Positions 1 through 13,139 of a DNA stretch of 64,000 nucleotides are shown one piece after another. Below the pieces are notes generated by a model that saw nothing but the letters and a program-made list of their open reading frames with translations, was not told the DNA's origin and made no database searches. This DNA comes from Prochilodus magdalenae (taxonomy: Eukaryota > Chordata > Actinopteri > Characiformes > Prochilodontidae), in NCBI GenBank assembly GCA_024036415.1, contig JAMWET010006596.1:124001-188000 (forward strand). Direction: 5' to 3'. Every line of letters starts with the position of its first letter. Positions within the stretch are counted from its first letter, which is position 1. The translations under genes and the position numbers were made by a program.

Positions 1-879
1 GTGCAAATGGCCTGTCATCACCCCAGTACCATTTGAATGTGGGTCTAAATTACATAGCTGGCCCACAAGCAGGCAATTACAGGGGTGTTAGCGGGGTTAT
101 GAGCGACAGCGTGGAGTGCGTGCGACTGCCGCTTAGGGCCTCAGGCCTGCAGTGAAGCACATGGCAATTTGCACCTTTGCGTTTTATTCCTTAGACCCTA
201 CTTTGCAACGGAACACCCTCAGAACGTTGCTTCACTCCCAAGCCCCAACTGAGAATAACTACGCAAAAAAATGATGATTTAGACCAGTGGTTTCCAGTCC
301 TGGTCCCGGAGTACTCCTGCCCTGCATATTTTAATGTTTTCCATGCTCATGCACACACATTTCAATTCAGGAAAAGCTTGTTAACCTCTTAAACCCTGGG
401 GGACCCATATGTGGGCCCACACTTCAGTTCACTTCACTCTCATTAATCTCAAACTCTGTGTATTAACTTCATAGCAGACGCTGACTTGTAATATTGATAG
501 TATTTAGTGAACGGTAAGATTAATAACTGAATAATGAACTTAAAAGATTTCATAAAGTTGCAGATGGTCCTATAAACTGAAACGGGTTCCTGCCAGTTGG
601 TTCTAAATAACTAAATAACCTCCCTAATTCAGAATAAGAAGTTATTGGTTATGTCATTCAGCCAAGAATTCCCAAGCAAATCTTCCTTCCGTACTCCTAC
701 CATTCTTATTTACTGATTAGCTGCAGGCTGAATTAACTGATTGGGATTTTAAAAAATAGAAAACACCATAACATGCAGGGCAGTAGGGCTTTAGAGCCAG
801 GCTTAGGAAGCACTGATGCTGTCAGTCCCTAAATTCACCAGGAAACGCTTATCCAAAGCCAGGCAGTTAGGAGAAAACA
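1..879. other. intergenic, no gene seen
   Basis: AT-rich to mixed sequence with no credible exon. The only structure recognised is the degraded dispersed repeat at 283-400. Confidence 0.6.
283..400 (+). repeat. degraded dispersed teleost repeat
   Basis: The stretch beginning near 'ccagtggtttccagtcctgg' and running through 'gagtactcctgccctgca' to an 'aggaaaagcttgttaacc' end resembles a short interspersed element that is very common in fish genomes. I recognise it from general knowledge and cannot assign a family name. Confidence 0.4.
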
Positions 880-1140
880 GTGAGGAAGGAAGCTGAGGGC
901 ATTTGCCAGAGGCTCCGTCTGGGAGCGGAGGCAGGCCATCTTGGCGCGACAGACATTGGCGTTATGTGGGCGCCGCCCGGGAACCAGGCTGGGTGCCCCT
1001 CGACAGGCCAGACGGGGTGAGAGATGTGACGAGGGCCCACGCGTGACACACGAGTTTGTCACGGGAAGAGGAGAAGGAGAGAGGTTACGGCTGCTCCCGC
1101 TGCCAAAACCGAAGCCTCCAAGGCACATGTCAAACACGAG
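880..1140. promoter_or_regulatory. GC/CpG-rich island, candidate conserved non-coding element
   Basis: This is a block with repeated CpG (around 'ggcgttatgtgggcgccgcc' and 'ggcccacgcgtgacac') inside AT-rich flanks. Frames are open on both strands only because the block is GC-rich. No splice-framed coding pattern was seen. It could be an enhancer or an unrecognised exon of a non-coding transcript. Confidence 0.25.
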
Positions 1141-2129
1141 AACTGGAGAGGCGAAGACTCTTTCACCTCCCCCTCTCTTCTGCTTATTTCACCTCATATC
1201 TATTATAAAGGCTCCCTCACCAGACATGCGCCATGCCAAGTGTCTCTTAATTGGAGTCTGCTCTCTCCAAAGTAGCTCTGCTGTACGGTCCCAGGCAGCA
1301 CTGACTGATGGCTGAGCTTAAGGCAGTCTCACTAAGTGGAGTTTAAGTTCACTTCTAGAATGTGCATCATTCTCTCATTTTCTTTCCAAATGATTTAAAA
1401 GTATGACTTTCCGATGGCAGAAGAACTATCCTCATATATTCCTAATCCAGGCTTGTCGGGTCGAGAAGGGTAGGGTAGTGTGTGGCATGAACGCGACTTT
1501 ATATTATGTCGGAGCTCAGAGGTCCTTTTTCCACATTTACAAGGAAATGAAAGCCAGATAGAGAAAAAGAAAAGATCACGCTTGAAAGATCTGCTAAATC
1601 CATGGCATGTGTGGTTCAAGACATTACGTACAAGACTATATGTACAGAGCTAAAGTCTAAAGTAAGAGTGAAGTCCTGCCATAATGTTGGTCAAGCGATT
1701 CATTTGAGTTATTCTGATTTCATTTCAGGTGTTTGTCCTCAGGCTTACTATCTACAGTCTAAAAATAAAAGGTTTATTTGGAGTGACGCTGTAGAAGAAC
1801 CATCTTTGGTTTCCCTAAACAATCTCTTAGTGGATGTTTCTTAAGATTGTGAGCTTTGCAATTGGAATATGTAGCTGTAAAGAACCTTGTTGTCTACATC
1901 ATTTAAAGTTTCTTCTTCTTTCTTAAATGGTACACTCCAGCTAGGAACCAGTAACTTGTTCCTTGGGCAACATTGACATAGCCATGCCGTAAACATGTGT
2001 TGTCAGGCTATGTCCAATAATATAACAGTGTCATGCTATCATTGCCATTATGTATATATAAATATATATATATATATATTTAACAGCTTATGTTCACCAA
2101 CAGCTGTTAGACATTAAGGGGTGGAAACT
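1141..2129. other. intergenic, no gene seen
   Basis: No gene-like signal. It contains a short (TA)n tract near its right end. Confidence 0.6.
2053..2080. repeat. (TA)n simple repeat
   Basis: About 14 TA units with one interruption. Confidence 0.85.
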
Positions 2130-2610
2130 GACAAATGTTGGCGTGAACATCACTGAACGCCTTTAGCCTGAGGCTCAGGTAAAACGTGTGACCTGGAGCA
2201 CAGAGCACAAACTCTCTGCCTTGATCCCCCTGGCCTTGCCCAGACCTGTGCCCTAGAGTGACGTGACAAACAGGATTATCCCCTGTCGACAAGAAGCTGA
2301 TCCAAGCCCAGCCAAGCCCCTTGCTCCTGTCTCTCTTTTTTTGGGGGGGGTGTTTGGGAGAACCTCTGTCACAGGCAGCCCCTCCCCCCTATCTGACCAC
2401 AGCTCTAATCTGTCAGAGAAAGCCGTGGTTCTCCGCCTTCCTCACGGGCCGGCATTAGCCTAATCCGCTGGGTGCACGGCCCATGCCAATGGAGCTCCAG
2501 CAGGGCCCGGGCCGGCCCTGTTTACCCTGCACATCTGAGTCAACAGCAGCCCAGGGACATGCAGACACACTTTCATCTCATTAGGCCTTGACTGGGTTTG
2601 CCTTTATCAT
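2130..2610. promoter_or_regulatory. GC-rich island, candidate conserved non-coding element
   Basis: Non-repetitive, GC-rich sequence including 'cattagcctaatccgctggg', which carries the homeodomain-type core TAAT, and 'gcccgggccggccc'. The contrast with the AT-rich flanks is sharp. There is no open frame with plausible splice sites. Conservation is inferred from composition only. Confidence 0.3.
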
Positions 2611-3610
2611 TAACAGGGCTGCACCTCTATAACAGAGACCTCTAATTTGGCAATCCACATGTTAAATACAGTACGACAGAGGATAGAAGTATAGAGGCTG
2701 AGGTGATGGCGACAGCTTGAACCTACTGTGTCAGCAGCAAAGGCTTGATCTAAACTCACTGATTCTGTAGGTGAACCTGCTTTAATACCTCTCTTTGAAC
2801 TTTTTATTAATCTCATAACTATATAAATACACACTTGAATGGAATTTTGTAGTACTGAAGCAGGTTGGTGTTTTTATTGCTCTAAATACGGCTTTGAGTA
2901 CAGTTAGCATCAACTGGCAATAAAAAAGAGAAATGAGACAGTTTAATAAAGAGCGTGCTCAGAATACTTTGTAGATGAATACAAATGCAATTTAGTACTG
3001 AATACTTATATGTAAATAAAAACAAATTAACTCAATTGACCTGAACTGAACCAGTCTGGAAAAACAACATCATGTCTTTCACTTTATTCATTTCAGCTAA
3101 CTGTCCTAGAAATAAAATAACTATGTCAGCTTCTGTTTGCATATGAAGGCCTAAGTTCATGGTGAAACCACTTCTGAGAGAGACTAGTCTCTAACTGAGT
3201 TTGGAAGCACCGGACAGAAAAAGCTGTCAGCTGAAATCACCAAAACTGTCAGAGCATGTTCAGAGAACGAAACTGGCTGGTTTTATGTGTAAATGAAATT
3301 CAGAGTACTTCTCACCTTCCCTCTATGTCCTGATACTCTCACCATAGACTCTGCATCATGTTGAGCCTCTGAGAGGCAATATCTCCCTCTTGTGGTGGGA
3401 TTGTGTAAAATCCTGCCTTCGCAAGAACCAGAACTCAAGACTTGGTCCTCAGACTTCATTTTAAAGAGTTCACACAGGAAGAAGAGTCTAATTTTGTGGT
3501 AGCGTAACAGACATCTGTTTAAATGAATGACACGTCCAGGGATATTCAGACCCTTTCAAGTGCATGGCGATCTACTGCTTCCAAAGTTTCTGTTAGGGAA
3601 TATTATTTTG

Positions 3611-3773
3611 TCTCTTGTGTCTCTGGGCATTTTGCATTCATTTACACAAACCTGTTCAAAATCTTGGTCAAGAAGTGCTGCCGATTCACTGCTGTCAAGC
3701 AGTGTAACATGACACAGTGATCAATGACTGTCTGTAGACCCAGCAGCAAGCTCTCTTGTGTCTCTGGGCATTT
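3611..3773 (+). repeat. 22-bp exact direct repeat pair flanking about 119 bp
   Basis: The same 22 bases, starting 'tctcttgtgtctctgggc', occur at 3611-3632 and at 3752-3773. The repeats are 141 bp apart, start to start. The sequences on either side are not similar. Confidence 0.8.
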
Positions 3774-5415
3774 CGAACCCCTGGGCCAGCAAGCTTTGGC
3801 TGCAACCCGTGTTTCCCCTCTCCAGAGCCCGTATTGGGTTGCCATCCCTGTGGAGCTTTGCAAGCTGAGCCAACAACCAGTACCTGCCTCAAGAGACCTT
3901 TTGGACTGTAGACATGTCTATTCTCTAGTAAACAATGTTTGTCATGACCAGTACTTTAGTCAGAATCCCAGCATTATGAAACAAATATCAAGACACCTAG
4001 AGTCTTTTAATTCACAGTAGTTATGGAAAAATAAATTAATATGACTTTTTAAACAAAACACATAATATGATGGACTTGAAATGTTGAATTTATCGATCTT
4101 CAAATAATAAACAAAAAACTAAAGTACAAATCGTTGTTCTGTTGAACAGTAAACTCAAAATATTAAGTCAACCAGGTTACTTAATTTTTAAACCTAGTGA
4201 TAATATGTTTTAAGACTAATAACTGGATACGCCTGGACTGGAAGTGAAGCAGTACACAAAAGGGTTTTTAGAGTGCCATGTCAGCTCCAGGTCTTTGGAC
4301 CTTCTGTGAAAAGAACTATCTCCTATGGAGCGTACTGGAGTATAGCAACAAAGCGCTTGGCTGCCCCTAAGGACTTTCACCCATGAAACCAAGCAGGACA
4401 ACTCAGGATCACCTTACAAAGCAGGCTAGCCAGAAAACAAACCACTAAGCAAAAACAAGCCTCTTCATAATTCGTGAGGCTGTGTTGTGTGGAGGACTGA
4501 AAGGGGGACTTTGTGGTCACCTCACTCTGATTTCCCTTCAGTTTTGAGTGACATAGAGAGCAATGTGTCTTTGAAAGTGGTTGGAGGTCCAACAGATTAA
4601 TGTTCTACCTTACTCTGCTCAAACTATAAAGCAGACCCGCAAATATATCACCATCCTCTCAAGTATATCTGGTACGTGACATGGCTTTGCTTCAACCTTC
4701 TTCTTATTTGAGCAATTGTAAGTCAATAGCTTCTCACTGATAAGCACTGGATATAACTTTAAGCTGATTTGTGCTTGTAGGTGTCCATAATCTACACTGT
4801 ACTTCCGCTTTGCAACATACTTTAAATGAATTTGCCACTCTTTAACTACGTAAGTCATAGATATGTCGACTTTGACATACATAGCAGTATTTCACATTCA
4901 TAACTTATTAAAAGAAGCAGAGAAATGTTGTCAAAAGTGCTAATTCTACTGCAGTTTAGAAGAAGATATGATTTGATAAATCTCAAATTTATCATCATTG
5001 CAGAACATCAGTCAAGTGTAAATGTAATTCTTCATGCATTTAATTACATAATTACATCAGACTCCTATAGTAACACCACCGTGATGGCTACAGACGTCTA
5101 GCGGATGATGTAAAATCATGTATGCGCTTTAAACAGTGGTGTGATTCAGCTATCAGCATGCACCTCGGATTTCGTTTTGTTTGCAGTCATTCCTTTTATT
5201 GCGGATTAGTCCATGGAATTATTTCTTTCTTGGGGGACAGCCGGTCAATTTCTCAGTGTGGGTCTCATTTCCCTTCCACTACTCTTCTCACCATTTCCTC
5301 ATTTGTTGAGTATCTAAGTGTCATAATCAGAGCAGCCATGCTGTGTGTGCTATTCTGGAGGCCACCAAGAGCCTTTAATCCCTCAATACATATCCCATAA
5401 AGCTGCCTTACATAG

Positions 5416-5448
5416 TGTATGTGTGTGTGTGAGAGAGAGCGAGAGAGG
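5416..5448. repeat. (TG)n-(AG)n compound simple repeat
   Basis: A TG run passes directly into a GAGA run with one interruption. Confidence 0.85.
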
Positions 5449-6443
5449 CTACTGGGGGGGCAAATGAAAAAGAGCTCTTTAGTGATGCTAACTGGGACTC
5501 CTCTTTTCTTCTCGTCCAGCATACCAGGCCATCACGTAAGTTTTGATCTCAGAGCATCGAGCTTAACACTTCAGAGGATTTCTTTTTTGGTCACATTTTC
5601 ATGAATGACGTTCTTGCATTCAGAATACCTTCAAGCCGAGCGACAGAGGATTTCACTCTCATTTCAATTTCGTTGTCGATTTAGTCACGGTTGATGTAAA
5701 ACTGCATGGACATGTATGACCAAACAACAAAGGCCCAAAACATACATGCTTATGTTTGAGGGCATATTTGGTCCTTATATTAATAGAGAACAGATCATAT
5801 CAGTGGATCTCATTTCTGGGTCATAGCTTTTATTCAGATGGAGATTTTATTTTTAATGTGTCAATCTTGTTTCCATAAGCCTATGCCAAGTGCTTTCTAA
5901 AAAAAAACCACATAAATATCAATTTAGTAATGTTATGCAATCTGCATATTAAATCATTTAACTCAATAAAACCATTAAAAGACAAATAGCAAATTAAATC
6001 ATGTATTATTATTGTATGCTTATTATTTAGTAATCACATGGAAAACCTGAGTTGTTCTAAAGCTGTAGAAGCAAGGAATGGAAGTCTGAAATTAATAGGC
6101 AATCTAAGTTTTGGCACCCATGGTCAAACTACGTCTTGATTAACAACAAGGTTTCAAAATAGTCCTTTGACTCAAAACCCATTTTAAAGATCTATTTACA
6201 ACTGGTTTTTCACTATTACCACTTTATGCATTAATATAGGTCTCATATAGGTCTAAAATATATCTAAAATAATAAAATATATCACTGCCTTTAGTAAAGT
6301 ATGCTTGAGCAATCATTTTTTAGGAGTGTACACAGAACAGTGTACATGAAATACACTTCTAGAGACTTTAAAGCACAATTACTGGGCATACTAAATAATC
6401 CATCAAATTTGGATTTGTGTACAAGCAGGATATACTCCTTTGA

Positions 6444-6475
6444 CCAGGGGTGTTTAGACTTTTTCATATAACTGT
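6444..6475 (-). repeat. solo Tc1-like terminal-repeat motif
   Basis: The minus strand begins at 6475 with 'acagttatatgaaaaagtct' and ends with CCCCTGG. This matches the outer end of a fish Tc1/mariner family whose termini carry 'gaaaaagtttgggcacccc'. No partner terminus was found nearby. Confidence 0.45.
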
Positions 6476-6494
6476 ATGACGGCAGAACCAAAGC

Positions 6495-7800
6495 AGGATC
6501 GCTGGGAACCCAGCGTTTTGCAGCACATGGTCTGCTAAAAGCCCGCTTATTCGATGTTATTCAAGTTAAGGGGAAGATTAACCAAGTCAAGTGAAGAAGC
6601 TCAACTCTGGCCATCATATGCCAAGAGTGAGAAGCCACGGATGAGTGTGGCAAAGCTTCTCCGACAGCCTGAGAGGCAGACAAAGAAAAGAGGCACTCTG
6701 CTTAATATGCCTCTCAAGTCAGTAGAGCAGTTCAGAGAGGGCCCAACACAGGGGTCCATCAGGCCACAGTGGCCACTACACACTCTCCCTCTCCAGCATC
6801 ACCCAGCTCTAGGACTGTTGGCCTCTCACTCTCCACAGCAACACCCACCCCTACCCTATCCCCCCCCAAACCACACATACACCCACCACTGTGGCCTTGG
6901 AGAAAAGCAGGGAAAAGACAGTGTGAATCAGGCCAGAACAGCCTCCATTAGGAGAGCAGGGAAAAGAATGAAAGCCTCTACTCTAAGGCCCTTGTAAAAC
7001 GGCACGGATGGCAGATAGGCCAGATGTGGTGACAAGCAAGATGGAGGACAGAAGACAGAGGAGTAAAAGAAGAAGAAAAAGAGGGACAGAGCAGGGAGGG
7101 CTGCTTCAGTGTTTTAGAGGGGCACCCCTCTTTTCTTATCCCACCCCACTTCCTTTTGAGAGGTTTCCGAAAGCTGTCTTCCCATAGCAACCTCTGAGGT
7201 GGGCCTGATGATTCGTTTTTCTCTTCTTCTTTTTTTTTTCTTCCTTTTACCCTTATGCAAACCTCCCTGGTAGCCCAACCTCCCTGCTCTGGCTAGCTAA
7301 AGTTTCTGCTCCAGTGCCTGTGGACAAGGCCACCATTAACTGCGGCCCTGTGTGAGGAGCACGTGGGACAAAAGGCGCAACACGGTGTCCCAGCCCTCAG
7401 ACAAGGCTGGAAACAAATGTTACAGGGCCGGCGCAGAATAGAATCATCCGGCCGATGTCACTGAATACATTTACCTACCTCAGAGCGCTTTCAGCAGCCC
7501 GCCTTTGTTTTAAACAGGGAAGAAGGGAAGGCGTGAAAAGAGGGCGGGAAGGGGCGGAGAACGAGGCATGTGATGAGAAATAGCAGGCATCTCCACAGTG
7601 ACCATCCGGAGAGCCTTGGAAAAAAAAACAAAATCTGTTTCCCAATTTGTTCTCAGGGCATGAGCGGGAGGGTTTCTCCAAAACAATCCTAGATTCTTTT
7701 ACATGCTCTCTGTTTTGGTCTCTCTTTTTTTCAGCATTGTTTTGTCTTGCTTTCCTTCCCCTCCTTTGTTTTGTCTGATATCCTCCTCGTGTGAGCTTTA
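6495..7800. promoter_or_regulatory. broad GC-rich, repeat-poor block, candidate regulatory region
   Basis: About 1.3 kb of unique sequence, richer in G+C than its flanks. It includes CpG-bearing parts around 7440-7600 and a CACGTG E-box near 7360. An open frame at 6554-6997 on the plus strand lacks any recognisable domain, and the region looks non-coding. Confidence 0.25.
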
Positions 7801-9763
7801 CAATAATTAGACGTTTTAAGAGGAAGTGTAAACTCGGCGTCTCTGGCTCAAAGGATTTTTGAAGAGTTTGTACAAATCATTAGGATCTCTGAAACCCATT
7901 TTGTCAACAAACTGATCAAAAGCTTCAAAATGCAGGGTTGCATGGTGTTGTTGTGACAGTGTTTATACAGAGTAGTGAAGACACAAGACAAAAACACCAT
8001 GTGAGCCCCCTGAACGAATAAGCATGTTACGTCTTGTGCAGAGCCTACAGACGGCCATGTTCTCATTTCATAATACTGTAGATACATGTATATTTATTAG
8101 CTGAAGGGACTGAATTTCAAGATTTTTATTATTTAGTAAATACCACAAAAATAATACCTACAGTCGTATGCCTTAAACTGCATATATTGTTAAAATTGTT
8201 AATGTGAAAATATGATAGAGTATATTCCAGAGAACACACTGACATTGTGTTGATATTTATCTAATCAGTTTAAAGCATGATTTATGTTGATTTGTTTAAC
8301 ATAAATAACATAAAATATAAAAAGTATCATAACTTTTACAAAAGCTGCAGTTTTTGTTTTATTGTCTTTTCAATGTGTTAAAATGAGCAAATAAACATTA
8401 ATTGTGTACTTAAGGTGCAGAGGGGTGTTGTTTATAGAGGATATATCTGATTTTAACCTAAACAATCAATCAACAAAATATGGTTTGCCAAACTTTTACA
8501 TGTGACTGTTACATAGTCAAGAAAGCCCACAAACAGGTCCATGCAAGGGCCTGTTTAAAAAATAAAACCTTGGAAAAAGTTGCTGTTATGACCTGCCAAT
8601 AGTTTCGATCCTAAAACTTCACTTAATAAGTGCACTGCATGTCCTCTATCTCTGATAGCATTAGAAAGCTGTAAGTCATCTACTTCACCAGTTAGTAAGC
8701 ATCTGGGTAAGAAATGCATCTGAGTTCAGTTCCACCATCAGTTCACTGGAAAGTAATTACTTTGTAGTTTGTGGCGTGAGCTTTTTTGCCTCGATAATCT
8801 GCACAATCCACTGGGTTTGATTCAGTCATCTTTTCAGTGATATTCTAATCCATTTGCTCTTTGAGGTTTTGTAGAAGTCACAGCCTGTGGTCACCAGCAC
8901 AAAAGAGAACTTGCTGGTGTATGACATTAAAGGTTTTGTGGGGTGCTCCATACTTGAATGGTTGCCTATACGGAGCTTTAGCTTGTGCAAGTGTGTGTTT
9001 TCGTCCTTGTTGTCATGGCGATTTTGTTACCTCCTTTCCCCCATATCGTCCACCAATGCTCTCATTTTGGTGGATATAAATTCCTTCTTCTGGGCTTTGT
9101 GTGCTACACAACTGGATATCCAGCATAGACTAGCTTCTGTCACCACCTGTGCTTTGAAATACGAACTTGGAAAGAGAGCACTACGTTACTTTAATAGGGG
9201 GGTGACTGGAATGAAATATGCTTTCATGGCCTGAAGAAGGGAAGGTCTAAAGTATAACTCAAAGGCCAAATCATAAAGCACAAAAACTGTTCTTCAAGCT
9301 CCACATCAGCACTTACCCAGGCACAGATGGCGCATCATGGCACCTTAACTGCACTATGGGGTTCATCAAACAGTTTAAGGCCAGCATAACATGCATCTGA
9401 TCTAACCTGGTGGAGACCTTAGCCAAGACAACAGCAACTCAAGTCAAGAGAGCAACAGATACTGCATTACATTTGAAAACATGTTCTAACTTCTGGAAAT
9501 CTCTTTGAAACTGCAAACACTAAAAAAGGGAAATGAAAAGTGAGGCAGCAGAGAAAAGACGCATTTTAATACACCTCCTGTGAAAGGTTTGAAGACACCT
9601 TACATTCTTCAGCATGCACAAGACTCTTGCAGGGTCAGCTTCTCAAACACAGGCGGATTTAGTGTTCCTGGGGCTCCAGGCAAAATACAGGAATGGTTTC
9701 CCTTGGATGTAACCATCTGTGCTGCAAAACATGCTTAGTAATGAAGTAATCGTAAATCTAAAG
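7801..9763. other. intergenic, AT-rich, one MITE-like element
   Basis: No gene seen. The candidate element at 8159-8511 is listed separately. Small open frames near 8861-9234 show no recognisable domain. Confidence 0.55.
8159..8511. mobile_element. candidate Tc1-derived MITE, degraded
   Basis: The left end reads 'tacagtcgtatg'. The right end, on the minus strand, reads 'acagtcacatgtaaaagttt', giving an imperfect inverted terminal pair of about a dozen bases. The interior is AT-rich without a transposase frame. Short Tc1-family MITEs with tacagtcatatg-type ends are common in fish. Divergence makes this call tentative. Confidence 0.35.
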
Positions 9764-10267
9764 CTAGGTTCACATTACAAGACTTATTGCTCAATTCCAA
9801 TTTTTTGCTTAGATCTGATCTTTCTAGCATGATGGTTCAGATTCATGTAAGTACGTGACCCAAATCTATTATTAATGTGCATGAATCTGCATCCTGAAAT
9901 GACCCACGTGCATACATTCTAATTAATCACGTCACGGCAACGAACCACATGCATCATGAACAGCGAACAAACTAAACAGCAGAACGAGCTTTCGTCACAA
10001 AGTTCATTTGTTCTAAACTGCATTCAGCTGTTTATTATTAGACAGAGATGAAGGCCAAAAAGGGTTTTGCACCATTATTGCCTCTTTAAGTGCTATCATA
10101 TTAAACTGAAAGATGGCACACATCCAGTGAAAGATCCAGTGTAGCCATTCTCATTAACATCACACGGCCACAAATTGGATATTACATAAAGTGGCTCAGA
10201 AAAGATCAGATTGGTCTGACTACACAGCTCTGAAAAAGTAGATCTGTGTAATGTAATGTGAACATAG
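9764..10267. mobile_element. MITE-like element with imperfect terminal inverted repeats
   Basis: The left terminus 'ctaggttcacattac' (9764-9778) is matched at 14 of 15 bases by the reverse complement of the right terminus 'gtaatgtgaacatag' (10253-10267). Both ends carry nearby 'agatctgatct' or 'agatcagattggtctgac' type sequence, as in fish hAT-related MITEs. No target-site duplication is clear. There is no coding capacity. Confidence 0.5.
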
Positions 10268-12029
10268 TCCAAGATAATCTAATTATTTTAACTTACACCT
10301 ATTTTACCTATTACACTTATTTTTTTTAGCTTAGGTCATGTTTATTAACTTCACCTAAGTAATATTACTATGTTGATAGATTTATTTGATTTTTTAAGAA
10401 TTAAAGTTTAAGCTTGAAAGTTTATAGTACAGTGAGATAATTGGGTACAGAGTAATGTGGAAGTGCTGTAATGAGTAGTTTTCAGATTTCCAGGAAGTAG
10501 TAATTAATGTTATGCCATTCAGTTTTAACATATGTAGTTGCAAATAACTGTCCTTTTAATAGTGTATATATTGTAGCGTCACACTAATGGCCCATTCGCC
10601 CATGGACACATGGGAGGCATGGCTCATGCAGACCCTGAAGGAAGCACTTGACTGGCAGTAGGACAGACATTTATTCACATAAATAAGCGTTTGTTGTTGT
10701 TGTTGGCTGGCTTTAGGATGTGCACATGCGTTGTTTATAGTGTTGTGCTTTGTTGTGGGGTACGTTGTGCAATGTGAATAGCCACCTTCAAGATAAGCTT
10801 CCTGGCTATAACGTGATTGGCTTCCTTTTTTTCCGTTGTCTTCTTACTCTATGCAGATATTCAAATAGGCTATATAAAAACAACATACAGTATATGTAAT
10901 TTACATTTTCTTGGGGCTCTTGGTTCACAGGGGCCCTAGATGACTCCCTATTTAGGTGGCTGTTACTGATCACATGGTAAGGAAGTTAAAGGTAATCTAG
11001 GTGTACTAGACATATTGGCCAATAAGAGGTACAAAGTTAGTGTAGGTTGCTTAATAAACTGGCAGCTCAGTTCTTTCATTTGCAGTGTCTTACTACTGTA
11101 TACTATTGTATAACACAAACCCATTAACATGTGACAGACGTACCTAAAGTAGGTGTAAAGTAACGAGAGCAGACTGTAGAAAAAGTATTTCTCTGTTCTG
11201 AACGTTCCCCCAACAAGCCAACATTTACATAGCAGAAGATCTACCTCATGTAGATGATGACTGCCTCATTCAATGATAAAGTGTTGGCTCTAGCATTAGC
11301 TCATCTAATGATTCAACTTACAGTAGCTAAAAGTTTTTTCTTGTTGCACAGATATGCTGAATAGATGGCTGATAAAGTAATCCTACAGCAACTTTCAGAT
11401 AAGTACTGGCCAATCAAAATGTCAATAGTACATTGGTGCAATAACAAGGCTACTTTAGCTTACTTTTGTCAAAACGAATGTAACCTTTATAGCAAATGAT
11501 GCCTACTGGGATAAGCATTATGTCTGATGTCACAACAAGCTTATGTATGTGTCATGTAGCCTTATAAGCAGTACCCTACACTAAAATGTTTACATGCTCT
11601 AAGTTATTGCAGAAACAGAGCTTGGATTGTTGATAGTTTAGGCCAATTTTTATACAATGACATATGGATTATAATGATCACTCATTACTTGTGATGAGGT
11701 GAATTGGGGAAATGTGATGAGGTGAATGTGGTGGTTGCATCCAACAAAGTCATAGAGTATAAAATCATCTTCATCCTCTATACAAATTAGTCTCAGTGAG
11801 GTGGACTAAATTTACAATTAGTCGTACATTCAGTTTTCTGATAAATTAATGGTTTCAGAGAGCTCCTTCAGACTGTCACTGATGCGTCTCGCCAAAAAAA
11901 AAAAAACTTGGATGTCTGAGGAACTTGAGACCTCATAGCTGTAAATAAAAGGAATAAATCAAGGACAATTTACATCTCAAACTAGATGCCTTTTATTGCT
12001 GTTGGCACTTGCATTGTAGCTGGCTGTCG
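10268..12029. other. intergenic, no gene seen
   Basis: AT-rich sequence with many stops in all frames and no repeat recognised. Confidence 0.6.
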
Positions 12030-12700
12030 TCTAACTAGATTTGGTTGTGGATTTTCCCAGTTTTCCTGACACACAGAAAGTTGTGTTCGACGTATCCGAA
12101 AAGGCCGCCCTGTCGCTGTGTCAACAGAAGGCAGACAGGGCCTGGCCTCTTGTGACGGCATGTAGAGAAAGGGACCAAGCCTGCAGCAGACGACATCCTG
12201 TCCTTCCTCAATGGGCCTGTGTCACTTATGACAAATTGGGCCCTTTAGCCAGACTACCTGTGTGGGTTCTGAATGCGCTTTCTGACTGACTTCACGGCCT
12301 TAACTCCCCCCTCTCCCTTTTTTGTCTCCTTTGCGGCTGTCTCTCTGCTGTCCTCTCTCTCTTTCTGTCTCTGTCTGTCTCAAGTGGGCTGGAGGTATCC
12401 TGGGAACCTGGCAAGCAGCCCTGCAGTGCTCTGAAGACAGCTCGTGAATTAGCCCTTATTAGTCTCCCGCCTGACATCCAGACCAGCAGCGACTTGTCAG
12501 GAGCAGCCACCATCAACAATGGCAGCCTCCTTAACAAGCTGAGTAAAGTAGGCAGGCAAGCAGTGGACCAAGGGGGAAGGCAGGCAGTAATTTGCCAGAG
12601 CAAGTGGAGTTAAGTGACCCCTCGCACACACAAACTCTCTCTCTCCCCCTCTGCTTCTCTCTCTCTCTCTATTTCCCTTTCTCTCAGCATCTCATCCTCT
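12030..12700. promoter_or_regulatory. GC-rich island, candidate conserved non-coding element, with CT-rich tail
   Basis: Balanced, non-repetitive sequence up to about 12620, then a CT-rich microsatellite-like tail (12630-12680). It includes 'gtgaattagcccttattagt' with TTAG/TAAT-type cores. No coding signal was seen. Confidence 0.28.
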
Positions 12701-13139
12701 ACAAACTCTCAACCTGATGTCTCTTTGAGATTCACTTCTACAGTGTTTCTTTGTACAATGTGATATAACACTGTCAATAAGATGTCAATTCAAACAATTA
12801 ATTAACACATCACCAATTAATAAAGCCTTTCCTCATGCCTGAGGATGCTTTTGGGATGCACTCCAAGACTTTGTAATAACCAAGACCAAGAATAACAAGA
12901 CCAATATGAGATTACGTTTATTATAGATGGAATACACATACAAACAATATTATATTTTGGAATAACATAAAATAATAAAACACTCACCATGGAATAAAAA
13001 AATGTTTAGATTACAAAAAAATCAACTGACGAACGAAACTTGGTAGTAAAAAAAGTAGTTTGACAACATGAGACATGTAAATGATTCAAGTTTCATGCTC
13101 GGACACACATGATGTTAACCTGACTGACTATAGAAGTTT
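12701..13139. other. intergenic AT-rich, no feature seen
   Basis: AT-rich sequence. Nothing recognised. Confidence 0.6.

Larger units (their letters stand above)
2611..6494. other. intergenic, no gene seen
   Basis: Long AT-rich stretch. It holds a 22-bp direct repeat pair (3611 and 3752), a TG/AG simple repeat (5416-5448) and a transposon-terminus-like motif (6444-6475). A weak CTCF-like string, complement of 'ctccctcttgtgg', lies near 3383-3396. Confidence 0.6.

Noticed and set aside
3383..3396. CTCF site
   Set aside because: The string departs from the core at an important position, and similar strings occur in fish repeats.
6278..6475. Complete MITE ending at the 6444-6475 terminus
   Set aside because: No matching inverted terminus could be found to the left, so only a solo terminal motif is reported.
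6554..6997. 147-codon plus-strand frame
   Set aside because: It is in a GC-rich block with overlapping frames on both strands. Pro/His-rich low-complexity end, no recognisable domain or splice sites.
8585..8620. tRNA gene B box ('gtttcgatcct')
   Set aside because: No acceptor stem or anticodon arm can be drawn around it.
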